Notes: a model not told the origin generated them from the sequence alone. Counted from the stretch's first letter, positions 25,171 to 34,147 are shown. The stretch: DNA of 64,000 nt from an uncultured Serinicoccus sp. (GCF_947487915.1 NZ_CANKYH010000006.1:62001-126000); one strand, 5' to 3'. Translations and numbers: made by a program.

Positions 25171-26790
25171 TCAGGCGACAGAGAAGTCCACCGTGTGCCA
25201 GCCGCTGGCCCCGTCCGGGGCCGGGGAGGCCGTCTGCTCGGTCTGCGTCTCGCCGGTCGCGTCGGTCGCGCGCACGCGCACCTGGTGGTTGCCGGGGACG
25301 GCGTCGGGCCAGGTGTACGTCCACAACCGCCAGGAGTCCACGCTCGGCTCGGCGAGCAAGGTGGCCTCCTGCCAGTCCCCGTCGTCGACCTGCAGCTCGA
25401 CCCGGTCGACGCCCCGGTGCTGCGCCCAGGCCACCCCCGCCAGGGTGACCGATCCGTCGGCGTCCGGCGCGAGCTCGCCGCCGGAGCGCGGCACGTCGAT
25501 GCGCGAGGCCGTCTTGATCGGGCCCCGCTCGGACCACCCGCGGGGGGTCCAGTAGCCCTCGTCCTCGTCGAAGCGGGTGACCTTGAGCTCGGTGACCCAC
25601 TTGGTCGCCGAGACGTAGCCGTAGAGCCCCGGCACGACCAGCCGGACGGGATAGCCGTGCTCGGCCGGGAGAGGCTCCCCGTTCATGGCCACCGCGAGCA
25701 GGGAGTCGCGCTCGTCGGTGAGCGCCTCGATCGGCGTGCCGGCCGTCCAGCCGTCGACGCTGCGCGAGAGCACCATGTCGGCCTCCGGCCGCACCCCGGC
25801 CCGGGCGAGCAGCTCACGGACCGGCCAGCCCTGCCAGCGCGAGTTGCCGACGAGGTCGCCCCCGACCTGGTTGGACACGCAGGTCAGCGTCACCAAGGCC
25901 TCGACGTGCTCCTCGGCGAGCAGGTCGTCATAGCTGATCTCGATCTCCTCGTCGACCATGCCGGTCACCCGCAGCGTCCACCCCTGCGCGTCGACCCGCG
26001 GCACGCGCAGCGCCGTGTCGATGCGATAGAAGTCGGCGTTGTCGGTCAGGTAGTCCGAGTGGCCGGTGATGCTGCTGGAGGCGTCGTCCGGGACGCTCAC
26101 CGTGCTCACGGGGGTGGGCAGACCGATGGCCTGCGCCGTCCGGGTCGCCGCCCGCCCCACGGTGCTCAGCAGCTGCCCCGCGAGGACGCCGAGCGCCCCG
26201 ACCCCGGTGACACCCCCGGCCGTCAGCAGCACCTGACGTCGGGAGGCCCCGCCCGTCCGGGTGGCCGCCGGGTGGGTCGGGCCGCCGGGCGCTGCCGCCC
26301 GCAGACCGGCCACCATGCCGGTGAGCCAGCGCAGGACCTGGATGCCGACCACGACGCCGAGCGCCGTGGGGACGAGGTCGACCACCCCGGTCGCGGGGCG
26401 GCTGAGCACGGCCAGCAGCCCGACGACGCCGACGGCCGCGAAGGCACCCACCCCGAGAGCGGGACGTCGCCAGGCGAGCACGCCCAGCAGGGCGCACGCC
26501 ACCGTCAGGGTGATCGCCATGCCGACCCCGAGGGCCACCTTGTCGGCCGTGCCGAAGGTCGCGACCGCCCAGTCCTTGAGCCAGGGCGGGGTGCGGTCGA
26601 CGAACGCGCCCCCGACCGCGAGCAGCGGTGAGGACGTGCCGGCCGAGCCGAGCCACCGGGTCCAGAGGGCGGCCAGCAGCTCGGCCGTGCCGAGGGTGGC
26701 GGCACCTGCGGCCACCCCGGCGAGAGCGGCGAGCGGGCCGCGCCGGACCGGTCGCCGGTCGCCGGTCCCGGTCTCGGGGTCGCGAGTCAT
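25171..26790 (-). CDS. Membrane-anchored molybdopterin oxidoreductase (sulfite-oxidase/YedY family)
   Basis: A 539-aa protein with two parts. Residues 1-200 carry about five membrane helices. Residues 250-430 are the molybdopterin domain with ligand Cys in LVTLTCVSNQVGGDLVGN, and the last 110 residues are the dimerisation/Ig-like domain of sulfite oxidases (KTASRIDVPRSGG...). WPVRELLARAG and GYPVRLVVPGLYGY are family words. The catalytic domain probably faces outside. Start chosen as ATG 26790, seven bases after GGAGAC; ATG 26796 is too close to that site. The substrate is unknown; no haem partner is adjacent. Confidence 0.9.
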   Translation of the reverse strand: MTRDPETGTGDRRPVRRGPLAALAGVAAGAATLGTAELLAALWTRWLGSAGTSSPLLAVGGAFVDRTPPWLKDWAVATFGTADKVALGVGMAITLTVACALLGVLAWRRPALGVGAFAAVGVVGLLAVLSRPATGVVDLVPTALGVVVGIQVLRWLTGMVAGLRAAAPGGPTHPAATRTGGASRRQVLLTAGGVTGVGALGVLAGQLLSTVGRAATRTAQAIGLPTPVSTVSVPDDASSSITGHSDYLTDNADFYRIDTALRVPRVDAQGWTLRVTGMVDEEIEISYDDLLAEEHVEALVTLTCVSNQVGGDLVGNSRWQGWPVRELLARAGVRPEADMVLSRSVDGWTAGTPIEALTDERDSLLAVAMNGEPLPAEHGYPVRLVVPGLYGYVSATKWVTELKVTRFDEDEGYWTPRGWSERGPIKTASRIDVPRSGGELAPDADGSVTLAGVAWAQHRGVDRVELQVDDGDWQEATLLAEPSVDSWRLWTYTWPDAVPGNHQVRVRATDATGETQTEQTASPAPDGASGWHTVDFSVA

Positions 26791-26880
26791 GACCATGTCT
26801 CCATCATGCGCGCCGCCCCCGGCACCCGCCTCCCCGAGCCGGACATCGTCACACTCTCGTAACCCCGCCCCGGCGAACCT

Positions 26881-27648
26881 TCAGCCCGCGCCGACCTCCC
26901 ACTCCTGCCCAGGGGCTGCCACCGCCACCGGCCCCGACCACCGCTGCCCCGCCTCCTGCAGCGCGCGGTCCGGCTCCGCCCAGGGTGGCAGGTGCGTCAG
27001 CAGCAGACGTCCGACACCTCCGGCCCCGCTGACGGCGTCGGCGGCCCGCCGCGGCGTCAGGTGGATCCCCCGACCCTGCTCCTCCTCGCCGAAGCCGGCC
27101 TCGACGAGCGCGAGCCCGGCTCCGGTGAGCAGTGGCGAGAGCTCCGCACACGTGTCGGTGTCCCCGGTGTAGGCGAGCACGGCGTCACCGCAGGCGAGCC
27201 GCAGCCCGAAGGCAGGGACCGGGTGCCGGACGGCATACGGCGTGATGACGAACGGCCCGAGTCGCAGTGGCGACTCGTGGGACAGCTCGCCGAAGCGGAA
27301 ACCGGGCAGGGTCTCGGCCTGCCGCACCCCGTGCGCCCGGGCCATCCGCTCGGCCACGCCCGGAGGCCCCCAGACGGGGAGGTCGCTCGTCGCCGGCACC
27401 GGGCCGTGTCGACGCAGCACGGACAGGCCGGTGAGGTCGAGGCAGTGGTCCGGGTGCAGGTGGGACAGCAGGACGGCGTCGAGGGCGAGCGGATCGGTAT
27501 GCCGTTGCAGCGGCCCGAGCGCGCCCGACCCCAGGTCGAGCAGCACCCGCCAGCTGCGCTCGCCGTCGTGCGCGGTGACGAGGTAGCAGCTGGCCGCAGC
27601 CTGCGGCCCGGGCACCGACCCGGAGCAGCCCACGACGGTGAGCCTCAC
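26881..27648 (-). CDS. MBL-fold metallo-hydrolase (Rv1339-like)
   Basis: A 255-aa metallo-beta-lactamase-fold hydrolase. The metal motif is SHLHPDHCLDL, with TGDTDTC and a late LLLTHLPPW. It opens MRLTVVGCSGSVPGP, like M. tuberculosis Rv1339, reported as an atypical class II cyclic-nucleotide phosphodiesterase and usually found in the order murI-Rv1339-rph-rdgB. Here those genes keep their order and strand but are spread over 14 kb. The GTG overlaps the stop of the CNNM gene upstream, so it may be translated with it. Confidence 0.88.
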   Translation of the reverse strand: MRLTVVGCSGSVPGPQAAASCYLVTAHDGERSWRVLLDLGSGALGPLQRHTDPLALDAVLLSHLHPDHCLDLTGLSVLRRHGPVPATSDLPVWGPPGVAERMARAHGVRQAETLPGFRFGELSHESPLRLGPFVITPYAVRHPVPAFGLRLACGDAVLAYTGDTDTCAELSPLLTGAGLALVEAGFGEEEQGRGIHLTPRRAADAVSGAGGVGRLLLTHLPPWAEPDRALQEAGQRWSGPVAVAAPGQEWEVGAG

Positions 27649-28661
27649 TGCGGCTGACGTTCCCGGGGCAGCACGCGGTGCATGATGTCCGCGATGCTCA
27701 CCAGCCCGGTGAGCCGCTCGTCGCTACGCAGCACGACGAGCTGCTCGCCGAACCCGCGCATGAGGGTGAGCGCCTCGTAGACCGGGGTCGTGGCTGGCAG
27801 GACGAGCGCGGGGCGGGCCACCGGCTCGGCCGGCTCCTGCGCGTCGTGCATGAGGGTGTCCCGGACGTGCACGACGCGGGGGTCGGTGGTGTCGTCGTCC
27901 AGCATGAGGATCCGCTTGTGCCCGGTGCGCGCCGCGACGGCCTGCACCTGCTCGACGGTCGCGTCGGAGCCGACGGCGGCGAGGTCGACGTGCTCGGGCG
28001 CCAGCTCGCCCAGGGTGAGGTCCTGCAGCTCGAGGGCGTCGGAGATCTGCTCCTGGTAGCTGCTCTCCAGCGCACCCTCGGCGGCCGACTGCTCGACGAG
28101 CACCCGGATGGTGTGCACGTCCTGGCCGCCGACCGCCGCGCGGTCGACCGGGGTGATGCCGCTCGCGCTGACCAGTCGGTTGGCGAGGGAGTTGACCCAG
28201 ACCAGCAGCGGCCGCACGACGGCGATGAAGCCGCGCATCGGCACCGACACCAGCTTGGCAGCGCGCTCGGGGTGGGCGATCGCCCACGACTTGGGCGCCA
28301 TCTCACCGACCACGAGGTGCAGGAAGGTGACGAGGAGCAGGGAGATCGCGAACGACGTACCTCCGGCGACCCACCCGGGCAGGCCCAGGTCCGCCAGGAC
28401 CGGGCCGAGCCGGTAGTCCACAGCGGGCTTGGTGACCGCGCCGAGCGCGAAGGTGCACGCCGTGATCCCGAGCTGGGCCCCGGCCAGCATGACGGTGAGC
28501 TCGTTCATGCTGCGCAGGGCGGCCCGCGCGGACGGGGAGTGCTCGGCCTCCTGCTCCAGCCGGCTGCGGCGGGCGCCGAGCAACGAGAACTCCACGATGA
28601 CGAAGATCGCGCTGAGCACGATGAGACCGATGGTGACGAGGACGACGGTGAGGGCGTTCAT
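27645..28661 (-). CDS. CNNM-domain transporter with CBS pair (short)
   Basis: A 338-aa member of the HlyC/CorC family. Residues 1-180 are the CNNM (DUF21) membrane domain with about four helices; the entry words are FVIVEFSLLGARRSRLEQ, and GAQLGITACTFALG and VVGEMAPKSWAIAHPE follow. Two CBS-type repeats follow (VEQVQAVAARTGHKRILML and VYEALTLMRGFGEQLVVL). It lacks the C-terminal CorC/HlyC domain of its neighbour. The ATG overlaps the neighbour's stop, so the two are coupled and probably act as a pair. Related proteins export Mg2+ or other divalent cations. Confidence 0.9.
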   Translation of the reverse strand: MNALTVVLVTIGLIVLSAIFVIVEFSLLGARRSRLEQEAEHSPSARAALRSMNELTVMLAGAQLGITACTFALGAVTKPAVDYRLGPVLADLGLPGWVAGGTSFAISLLLVTFLHLVVGEMAPKSWAIAHPERAAKLVSVPMRGFIAVVRPLLVWVNSLANRLVSASGITPVDRAAVGGQDVHTIRVLVEQSAAEGALESSYQEQISDALELQDLTLGELAPEHVDLAAVGSDATVEQVQAVAARTGHKRILMLDDDTTDPRVVHVRDTLMHDAQEPAEPVARPALVLPATTPVYEALTLMRGFGEQLVVLRSDERLTGLVSIADIMHRVLPRERQPQ

Positions 28662-30169
28662 CGCTGCTCCTCCCTGCTCCCGGCATCGACGTCCCGGGGC
28701 CGGTCGTCACCGCCGTCGTGGTCGTCATCGCCGCGGTCTCCGCGCCGGTCGTCCCCGCGGTCGCTGCGGTCGCCGCGGTCGTCGTCGTCCTCCGACGACG
28801 GCTCCTCGACCTGCGCCTCGTCGAGCGAGCGCTCCACCAGACGGACCCTCAGCAGGCTCGGCACGTGGCGGTCGATCTCGAGGACCTCGATCTCGACGCA
28901 GCGCGTCACCCGCTCCTCGAGCACGAGCTCGCTCGGGTTCTCGGCGAGGTCCACGACCACGGTCTGCCCGACGTCCGGCAGCGCGCCGAGCTCGGCGATG
29001 ACGAGCCCCGAGACGGTCTCGTAGTCGCCCTCGGGCAGGTCGTGGCCCAGGGCCCGCTGGAGCTCGTCGACGTGCACGTCACCGTCCATGCGCCAGACGT
29101 CCTCCCCCTCGCCGACGATGCCCTCGGGCACCTCGTCGTCGTGCTCGTCCGTGATCTCGCCGAGCAGCTCCTCCGCGAGGTCCTCCAGCGTGAGCACCCC
29201 GGCGAAGCCGCCGTACTCGTCCACGACGCAGGCCAGCTGCTGGCCCGAGCCGGTCAGCTCGGCCACCGCGTCCGGCAGCGGCATGAGGGTGGGCACGATG
29301 ACGGGCTCACGCATGATCTGGTGGGCCCGTCCGGCCGCGGGGTTGCGCAGGAGGTCCACGAGGCTGACCACGCCGACCGGTTGCCCGTCGCCGTCGACGA
29401 CGGGATAACGGGTATGCCCCTCCGCCATGAGCTGGCGCAGCTCGTCGACGGGGGTCTCGGGGTCGATGACGTCGACCCGGGAGCGCGGCACCTGGGCGTG
29501 CTCGACGTCCTGGTCCGGGAAGTCGAGGATCCGGTCGAGGAGCACGGACAGCTCGGCCGGCAGGTCCCCGCTGTCGCGGGAGTCGGCCACGATCCGCTCG
29601 AGGTCCTCGGCGGTCGCGGTGGTGTCCAGGTCGTGGATCGGCTCGATCCGCACCAGCCGCAGCAGAGCGTTGGCGGACCAGTCGAAGACCTTGATGAGCC
29701 AGCCGAAGACCGCGAGGTAGATGAGCGTGGACCGGGCCAGGGCGCGGGCCAGCGGTCCGGCGTTGGCGATCGCGAGGTTCTTGGGGTAGAGCTCACCGAA
29801 GACCATCTGCACGACGGTCGCGATGGCCAGCGCCGCCACGGTGCCCACGGTGATGCTCAGGGCCTCGGGCACCCCGGTGCCGCCGAGGATGATGGAGAGC
29901 CCGCGGCCGACGAGCGGCTCGGCGACGTAGCCGACGAGCAGACCGGTGACGGTGATCCCCAGCTGGGCGCCGGAGAGCATGAAGGAGGTGCGCTTGGTGA
30001 CCTTGAGCGCCCGCGCGGCCGCCTCGTCACCGGCATCGGACTCGGCCGCCAGGCGCAGCCGGTCGACCGACATGTAGGCGAACTCCTGCGCGACGAAGTA
30101 GCCGTTGGCCGCGATGATGACGGCGATCGCCAGGACGCCGACGAGGAGCAGGATGATGGCGGTGGTCAC
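28658..30169 (-). CDS. CNNM-domain transporter with CBS pair and CorC domain
   Basis: A 503-aa protein. A CNNM membrane domain (residues 5-190; GYFVAQEFAYMSVDRLRL, GAQLGITVTGLLVGY, FGELYPKNLAIAN) is followed by a CBS pair (about 225-335), and a CorC_HlyC domain (about 350-430, with GLVIAELGALPDVGQ). The tail is a long Asp/Glu/Arg run with no clear fold. It resembles Mg2+/Co2+ efflux proteins. The GTG at 30169 starts the two-gene operon with 27645-28661. Confidence 0.91.
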   Translation of the reverse strand: MTTAIILLLVGVLAIAVIIAANGYFVAQEFAYMSVDRLRLAAESDAGDEAAARALKVTKRTSFMLSGAQLGITVTGLLVGYVAEPLVGRGLSIILGGTGVPEALSITVGTVAALAIATVVQMVFGELYPKNLAIANAGPLARALARSTLIYLAVFGWLIKVFDWSANALLRLVRIEPIHDLDTTATAEDLERIVADSRDSGDLPAELSVLLDRILDFPDQDVEHAQVPRSRVDVIDPETPVDELRQLMAEGHTRYPVVDGDGQPVGVVSLVDLLRNPAAGRAHQIMREPVIVPTLMPLPDAVAELTGSGQQLACVVDEYGGFAGVLTLEDLAEELLGEITDEHDDEVPEGIVGEGEDVWRMDGDVHVDELQRALGHDLPEGDYETVSGLVIAELGALPDVGQTVVVDLAENPSELVLEERVTRCVEIEVLEIDRHVPSLLRVRLVERSLDEAQVEEPSSEDDDDRGDRSDRGDDRRGDRGDDDHDGGDDRPRDVDAGSREEQR

Positions 30170-30345
30170 GACTCACCCCTCCGCTCGGTGGAGCGTGCGG
30201 GTGAGCCGTAGGTACAGCCAGGGTCCATGGGTCCGTTTCTCTGGGTATGCAGCGGGTGGGGCAAGAACCTCCAGGATACGGGACCGGGCCGACCGGCCGG
30301 TGCGTCCCGCCGTGGGCGGGCCGCCGGACCCAGGCGGCCAGGTCG

Positions 30346-31542
30346 CTAGAGCGCTGCCCCGCGCGGTCGCGACTCGAGCGGGAAGGACTGGTCGTGGAGG
30401 AGCACGGCGCGGGCCGCGGCCCGGCCCGCCGGCGTGCGCAGCAGCTCGAACCCTGCCTCGTAGACCCAGGGTGGGTGCAGGTGCGCGAGCACGGACCGCA
30501 GGCCCAGGCGACCGGTCAGGCGGCGGCGCAGGGCGCGTCCGTCGTAGCCGTGCAGTGACCCGCGCCCGCCGGCAGACCCGCGCCCGCCGCCCCGCAGCGC
30601 GTCGTCGAGCGAGTCGACCGCCCGGTCGGACAGCCGCAGGCACGGGTCGAGCCCTCCGGCCGTGAGCGGGGAGACGGCTCCTGCGGCGTCGCCGACGAGC
30701 AGTCCGTCGGGCCCGCTGATCCGGCGGAGCAGACCACCGACGGGGATGGGCCCGGCCCGCTGCTCCACCGGACCGGTCCTGCGCACCCCGTCCAGTCCCG
30801 GCGGGTCGGCCCGCAGGCCCTCCAGGGCACGACGCAGACCTCCCTCGAAGCGGGTGGGGTAGCCCGCGGTGCCGAGGTGCACGTGCTCGCCGTCCTCGAC
30901 GACCCAGGCGAGGTACCCCGGGGCCAGGCGCGGGTCGAGGACGCAGTGGAAGGCCGGTGTCGACCCCGGACGGGGCGCGATCGGGTAGACCTCCTCAGCG
31001 CCGACCAGCAGCTGCCGGTTGCGGTCCAGCCCGAGGTCACGGGCGACCCGGGACCTGGCCCCGTCGGCACCCACGACATACCGGGCACGGACGTCCAGGT
31101 CGCCACGCGGGCCCTCGAGGCGGCAGACCCCGCCGGCGCGGCCGGCATACCGGGTCGACAGCCGCAGGTCGACCCCGGCGCGCAGCGCCTGCTCCCCGGC
31201 CGCCTCGTAGATGAGCCCCATGCGGCCCACGCGGAACTCCTCGCGAGCGCTGACCAGCTCGACCGGGCGCCGCCGTCCCGGTGGGTAGAGGACCATCCGG
31301 CGGATCGGGGGGCCGAGGGCGCCGTCCGGGAAGGTGTAGTCCTGCAGCGTGCGGTGGACGAAGATCCCGGTCGTGCGGATGCTGGCCGACAGGCTCGGTC
31401 GGGCCTCGGCGAGCAGGACGTCGTGACCGCGCCGGGCCAGCCCCGTCGCGACCCGGAGTCCCGCCAGCCCGGCTCCGACCACGAGGACGTCGAGGTCCGG
31501 GATGCGCGCAGCTCCCACCGGGTCACCCGCCCCGGGGCTCAT
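30346..31542 (-). CDS. FAD-dependent oxidoreductase, geranylgeranyl-reductase-like
   Basis: A 398-aa flavoprotein. The Rossmann motif is VVGAGLAGLRVATGLARRGHDVLLAEA near the N-terminus, and the second FAD motif GLLVGDAAGAVSPLTAGG is near residue 270. The family is that of geranylgeranyl reductases and related monooxygenases. The start ATG lies 20 bases inside the 3' end of the HTH gene before it. Co-transcription with the DUF2975/HTH pair is therefore likely, though the link in function is unclear. The substrate is unknown. Confidence 0.87.
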   Translation of the reverse strand: MSPGAGDPVGAARIPDLDVLVVGAGLAGLRVATGLARRGHDVLLAEARPSLSASIRTTGIFVHRTLQDYTFPDGALGPPIRRMVLYPPGRRRPVELVSAREEFRVGRMGLIYEAAGEQALRAGVDLRLSTRYAGRAGGVCRLEGPRGDLDVRARYVVGADGARSRVARDLGLDRNRQLLVGAEEVYPIAPRPGSTPAFHCVLDPRLAPGYLAWVVEDGEHVHLGTAGYPTRFEGGLRRALEGLRADPPGLDGVRRTGPVEQRAGPIPVGGLLRRISGPDGLLVGDAAGAVSPLTAGGLDPCLRLSDRAVDSLDDALRGGGRGSAGGRGSLHGYDGRALRRRLTGRLGLRSVLAHLHPPWVYEAGFELLRTPAGRAAARAVLLHDQSFPLESRPRGAAL

Positions 31543-31804
31543 CGGCGGGCTCGCGCCGGTCGATCCCGTCGGCACCGGCGGCGTCGTCGGCGTCGTCGGC
31601 GTCGTCCTCCCACCGCAGCAGGTCACCGGGCTGGCACTCCAGGACCTGGCACAGGGCCTCCAGGGTGGTGAAGCGGACCGCCTTGGCGCGGCCGTTCTTG
31701 AGCACGGCGAGGTTGGCCGGCGTGATGCCGACGCGCTCGGCCAGCACACCGACGGCCATCTTGCGCCGCGCGAGCATGACGTCGATGTCGACGACGATGG
31801 GCAT
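31523..31804 (-). CDS. XRE-family HTH regulator, YozG type
   Basis: A 93-aa protein. The helix-turn-helix is at residues 10-60 (MLARRKMAVGVLAERVGITPANLAVLKNGRAKAVRFTTLEALCQVL). The motif DLLRWE follows, typical of the YozG group. The tail is an acidic, Asp-Ala-rich stretch. YozG regulators nearly always follow a DUF2975 membrane protein, as here: its ATG overlaps the DUF2975 stop. The 3' end runs 20 bases into the next gene. It probably controls its own operon. Confidence 0.9.
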   Translation of the reverse strand: MPIVVDIDVMLARRKMAVGVLAERVGITPANLAVLKNGRAKAVRFTTLEALCQVLECQPGDLLRWEDDADDADDAAGADGIDRREPADEPRGG

Positions 31805-32310
31805 CAGATGACCTCGTCGAGCTCGGACTGCAGCGAACGTGCCTCGGCGCCCAGCGAGATCGCCTGCGCGAGCAGCGTCCGCATCACGTAGACCAGCAGC
31901 GCCACGCCGCCGACGACCAGCGCGGCACCGCAGACGAGGCCGACCACGCCGGGCGCGACCGCGTCCCCCGTGACGGCGTGGTTGGCGTTCCTGGCGACGA
32001 CGGCCAGCGCGAGGAGGAGCAGCGCACCGGTGCCGATGGCACCGATGGCCACGTCCACCCAGCGGAAGGCCGCCGGGCTGAAGACGGTGTGCCGCGACAC
32101 CATGGTCAGCAGGCGCCACACGCAGACGCCGACGACCTGCAGCGTCAGGACCCCCAGCACGCCGATGACCGCGAGGCTGGTCCTGATCCCCGGGGGCGCG
32201 GCCTCCAGGTCCAGCCACAGCAGCGGCACGACGACCAGCTGCACCACGAGCGAACCCAGCAGCGCCACCGCGATCACTCCCTGCAGCACCCGGACGACCC
32301 AGCGGTCCAT
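31804..32310 (-). CDS. DUF2975 membrane protein
   Basis: A 168-aa protein with four hydrophobic helices (VIAVALLGSLVVQLVVVPLLWL, AVIGVLGVLTLQVVGVCVW, IGTGALLLLALAVVA, GVVGLVCGAALVVGGVALLVYV). The loop RHTVFSPAAFRWVDVAI is the DUF2975 signature. The start ATG at 32310 has GGGAGG at 32319-32314. Its stop overlaps the YozG gene. The family has no firm function; pairing with YozG is known from many genomes. A promoter-like pair lies upstream at 32342-32370. Confidence 0.9.
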   Translation of the reverse strand: MDRWVVRVLQGVIAVALLGSLVVQLVVVPLLWLDLEAAPPGIRTSLAVIGVLGVLTLQVVGVCVWRLLTMVSRHTVFSPAAFRWVDVAIGAIGTGALLLLALAVVARNANHAVTGDAVAPGVVGLVCGAALVVGGVALLVYVMRTLLAQAISLGAEARSLQSELDEVI

Positions 32311-32341
32311 GGTTCCTCCCAGATGTCGACCAACGAGAGCA

Positions 32342-32370
32342 ATCTATCGTGTATCGATATATTGAGGCAA
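32342..32370 (-). promoter_or_regulatory. Promoter of the DUF2975-YozG operon
   Basis: On the minus strand TTGCCT (32370-32365), 17 bases, ATAGAT (32347-32342). The spacer is AT-rich and holds TATCGATA together with a nearby TATCG repeat, a possible regulator site. This is one of the few AT-rich patches in the window. Confidence 0.6.
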
Positions 32371-32408
32371 GGAGTGGCCCGCACAATTCATGCGTCACAC
32401 CCGCACCA

Positions 32409-32490
32409 GCCGTCACACCGTGCGGAGAAGATGCCGTCTGACGGAGATATACCGTGCGCTGGCGGACATGTCTCCGCAGTCCGTGACGGC
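32409..32490. other. Two-tier stem structure between murI and the DUF2975 operon
   Basis: GCCGTCAC (32409-32416) pairs with GTGACGGC (32483-32490). After a 5x5 internal loop, GCGGAGA (32422-32428) pairs with TCTCCGC (32471-32477), and a small CCGTC-T-GACGG hairpin sits within. The direct repeat CGTCACACC occurs at 32393 and 32411. No gene is seen in 32371-32535. Confidence 0.45.
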
Positions 32491-32535
32491 CGGGGCCTCC
32501 GGGGCAGGAGTGACCCGACAGCAGCGCCCGGGGCG

Positions 32536-33363
32536 TCAGTTCGAGGCGACCCGCTCCTCCGGCCGGCCCACGAAGGCCCGGTGCACCTGCTCGACCTCGG
32601 GCCCGAGGAAGCGCCGGGCGAGGTAGTGGAAGCCGTCCGGGTCGCCGGTGGTGAGCCACTGGTGCACCGGCACGTTGCCCTGGGCGGCGAGCAGCCCGCC
32701 GTCGGTGAGCACCCGGAAGAGGTCCGCCGCGGTCGCCGCGGCCGAGGAGACGAGCTGCACCTGCTCCCCGAGGACGTACTGCAGCGCCTGTGTCAGCAGC
32801 GGGTAGTGCGTGCAGCCGAGGATGAGGGTGTCGATGTCGCGCTCCTGCAGCGGCGCGAGGTAGGCCTGCGCCACCTCGATGACCTCCGGCCCGCTGGTGA
32901 CCCCCGCCTCGACGAGCTCGACGAAGCGCGGGCAGGGCTGGCTCGCCACCCGCACCGAGGGCGGTGCGGCGACGAAGGAGTCGACGTAGGCCCGCGACTG
33001 GTGGGTGGCCGCGGTCGAGATGACGCCGATCTGCCCGTTGCGGGTCACGGCCATGGCCCGCCGGACGGCGGGGCGGATGACCTCGACGACGGGCACGGCA
33101 TACCTCTCGCGCGCGTCGGCGAGCACCGCGGCGGACGCGCTGTTGCAGGCGATGACCAGCGCCTTCACCCCGTGCTCGACCAGCCGGTCCAGGCACTCGA
33201 GGGAGAACTCGCGCACCTGGGCGATGGGTCGCGGCCCGTAGGGCGTGCGCGCGGTGTCACCGAGGTAGAGCACCGACTCGTGCGGCAGCTGGTCGAGGAC
33301 CTCGCGGGCGACGGTCAGGCCGCCGAAGCCGGAGTCGAAGACCCCGATGGGCGCCTCGGTCAT
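32536..33363 (-). CDS. murI: Glutamate racemase
   Basis: A 275-aa cofactor-independent racemase that makes D-glutamate for peptidoglycan. The two catalytic Cys lie in IACNSASAAV and LGCTHYPLL. It opens IGVFDSGFGGLTVAREV. The ATG at 33363 lies one base after the stop of the FAH gene. In many actinobacteria murI is followed by an MBL hydrolase, rph and rdgB; here those are found on the same strand 5 to 14 kb downstream. Confidence 0.97.
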   Translation of the reverse strand: MTEAPIGVFDSGFGGLTVAREVLDQLPHESVLYLGDTARTPYGPRPIAQVREFSLECLDRLVEHGVKALVIACNSASAAVLADARERYAVPVVEVIRPAVRRAMAVTRNGQIGVISTAATHQSRAYVDSFVAAPPSVRVASQPCPRFVELVEAGVTSGPEVIEVAQAYLAPLQERDIDTLILGCTHYPLLTQALQYVLGEQVQLVSSAAATAADLFRVLTDGGLLAAQGNVPVHQWLTTGDPDGFHYLARRFLGPEVEQVHRAFVGRPEERVASN

Positions 33364-33364
33364 C

Positions 33365-34147
33365 TCAGAGGTCGTCGTCCGCCGCCACGAACGGGTTGGC
33401 GAGCGCCCCGATGCCCTCGATCTCGACCTCGCAGCGCTGCCCGGCGGTGATCGGGCCGACGCCGGCCGGGGTGCCGGTGAGGATGACGTCGCCGGGGAGC
33501 AGGGTGAAGGCCGCGGACGCGTGCGCGATGAGCTCGGGGATCTCGAAGTGCAGGTCGGCGGTCGTGCCGTCCTGGCGCAGCTCGCCGTCCACGGTCGAGC
33601 GCACCGACAGGTCCGCGGTGTCCAGGTCGGTCTCGATCCAGGGTCCGAGCGGGGTGAAGGTGTCCATCCCCTTGGCCCGCGCCCACTGCCCGTCGCCGCG
33701 CTGCAGGTCGCGCGCGGTGACGTCGTTGGCGCAGGTGTAGCCGAAGACCACCGAGGCCGCGTCCTGCGCCGCGACGTCCTTGCACATCCGCCCGATGACG
33801 ACGGCGAGCTCGGCCTCGTAGGAGATCTCGGTCGCGAAGGACGGGATGACCACCGGGTCGCCGGGCCCGCACACCGAGGTGTTGGGGATGAAGAACATCA
33901 TCGGCTCGGCCGGGAGCTCGCTGCCCATCTCGCGCGCGTGGTCGGCGTAGTTGCGGCCGATGGCCACGACCTTGCTGCGCGGGATGACCGGCGCCAGCAG
34001 GCGCACGTCGGCCACCTCGAAAGTCTGGCCGGTCAGGTCGATCTTGGTGTAGAGCGGGTCGCCGGAGATCTCGGCGATCCGCTCCCCGGCCCCGTCGACG
34101 AGGCCGAAGCGGGGGTCGTCACCGTCGGTGAAGCGGCAGATACGCAT
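33365..34147 (-). CDS. Fumarylacetoacetate hydrolase (FAH) family protein
   Basis: A 260-aa protein of the FAH superfamily. Metal ligands lie in SYEAELAVVIGR and NDVTARDLQRGDGQW. It opens MRICRFTDGDDPRFGLV and has IGRNYADHAREMGSELP, which is typical of the actinobacterial YcgM-like group, hydrolases or decarboxylases of acylpyruvates and related ring-cleavage acids. TACCCT in a GGCATACC word lies six bases before the ATG, so leaderless. murI follows after one base. Its true substrate is not known. Confidence 0.9.
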   Translation of the reverse strand: MRICRFTDGDDPRFGLVDGAGERIAEISGDPLYTKIDLTGQTFEVADVRLLAPVIPRSKVVAIGRNYADHAREMGSELPAEPMMFFIPNTSVCGPGDPVVIPSFATEISYEAELAVVIGRMCKDVAAQDAASVVFGYTCANDVTARDLQRGDGQWARAKGMDTFTPLGPWIETDLDTADLSVRSTVDGELRQDGTTADLHFEIPELIAHASAAFTLLPGDVILTGTPAGVGPITAGQRCEVEIEGIGALANPFVAADDDL

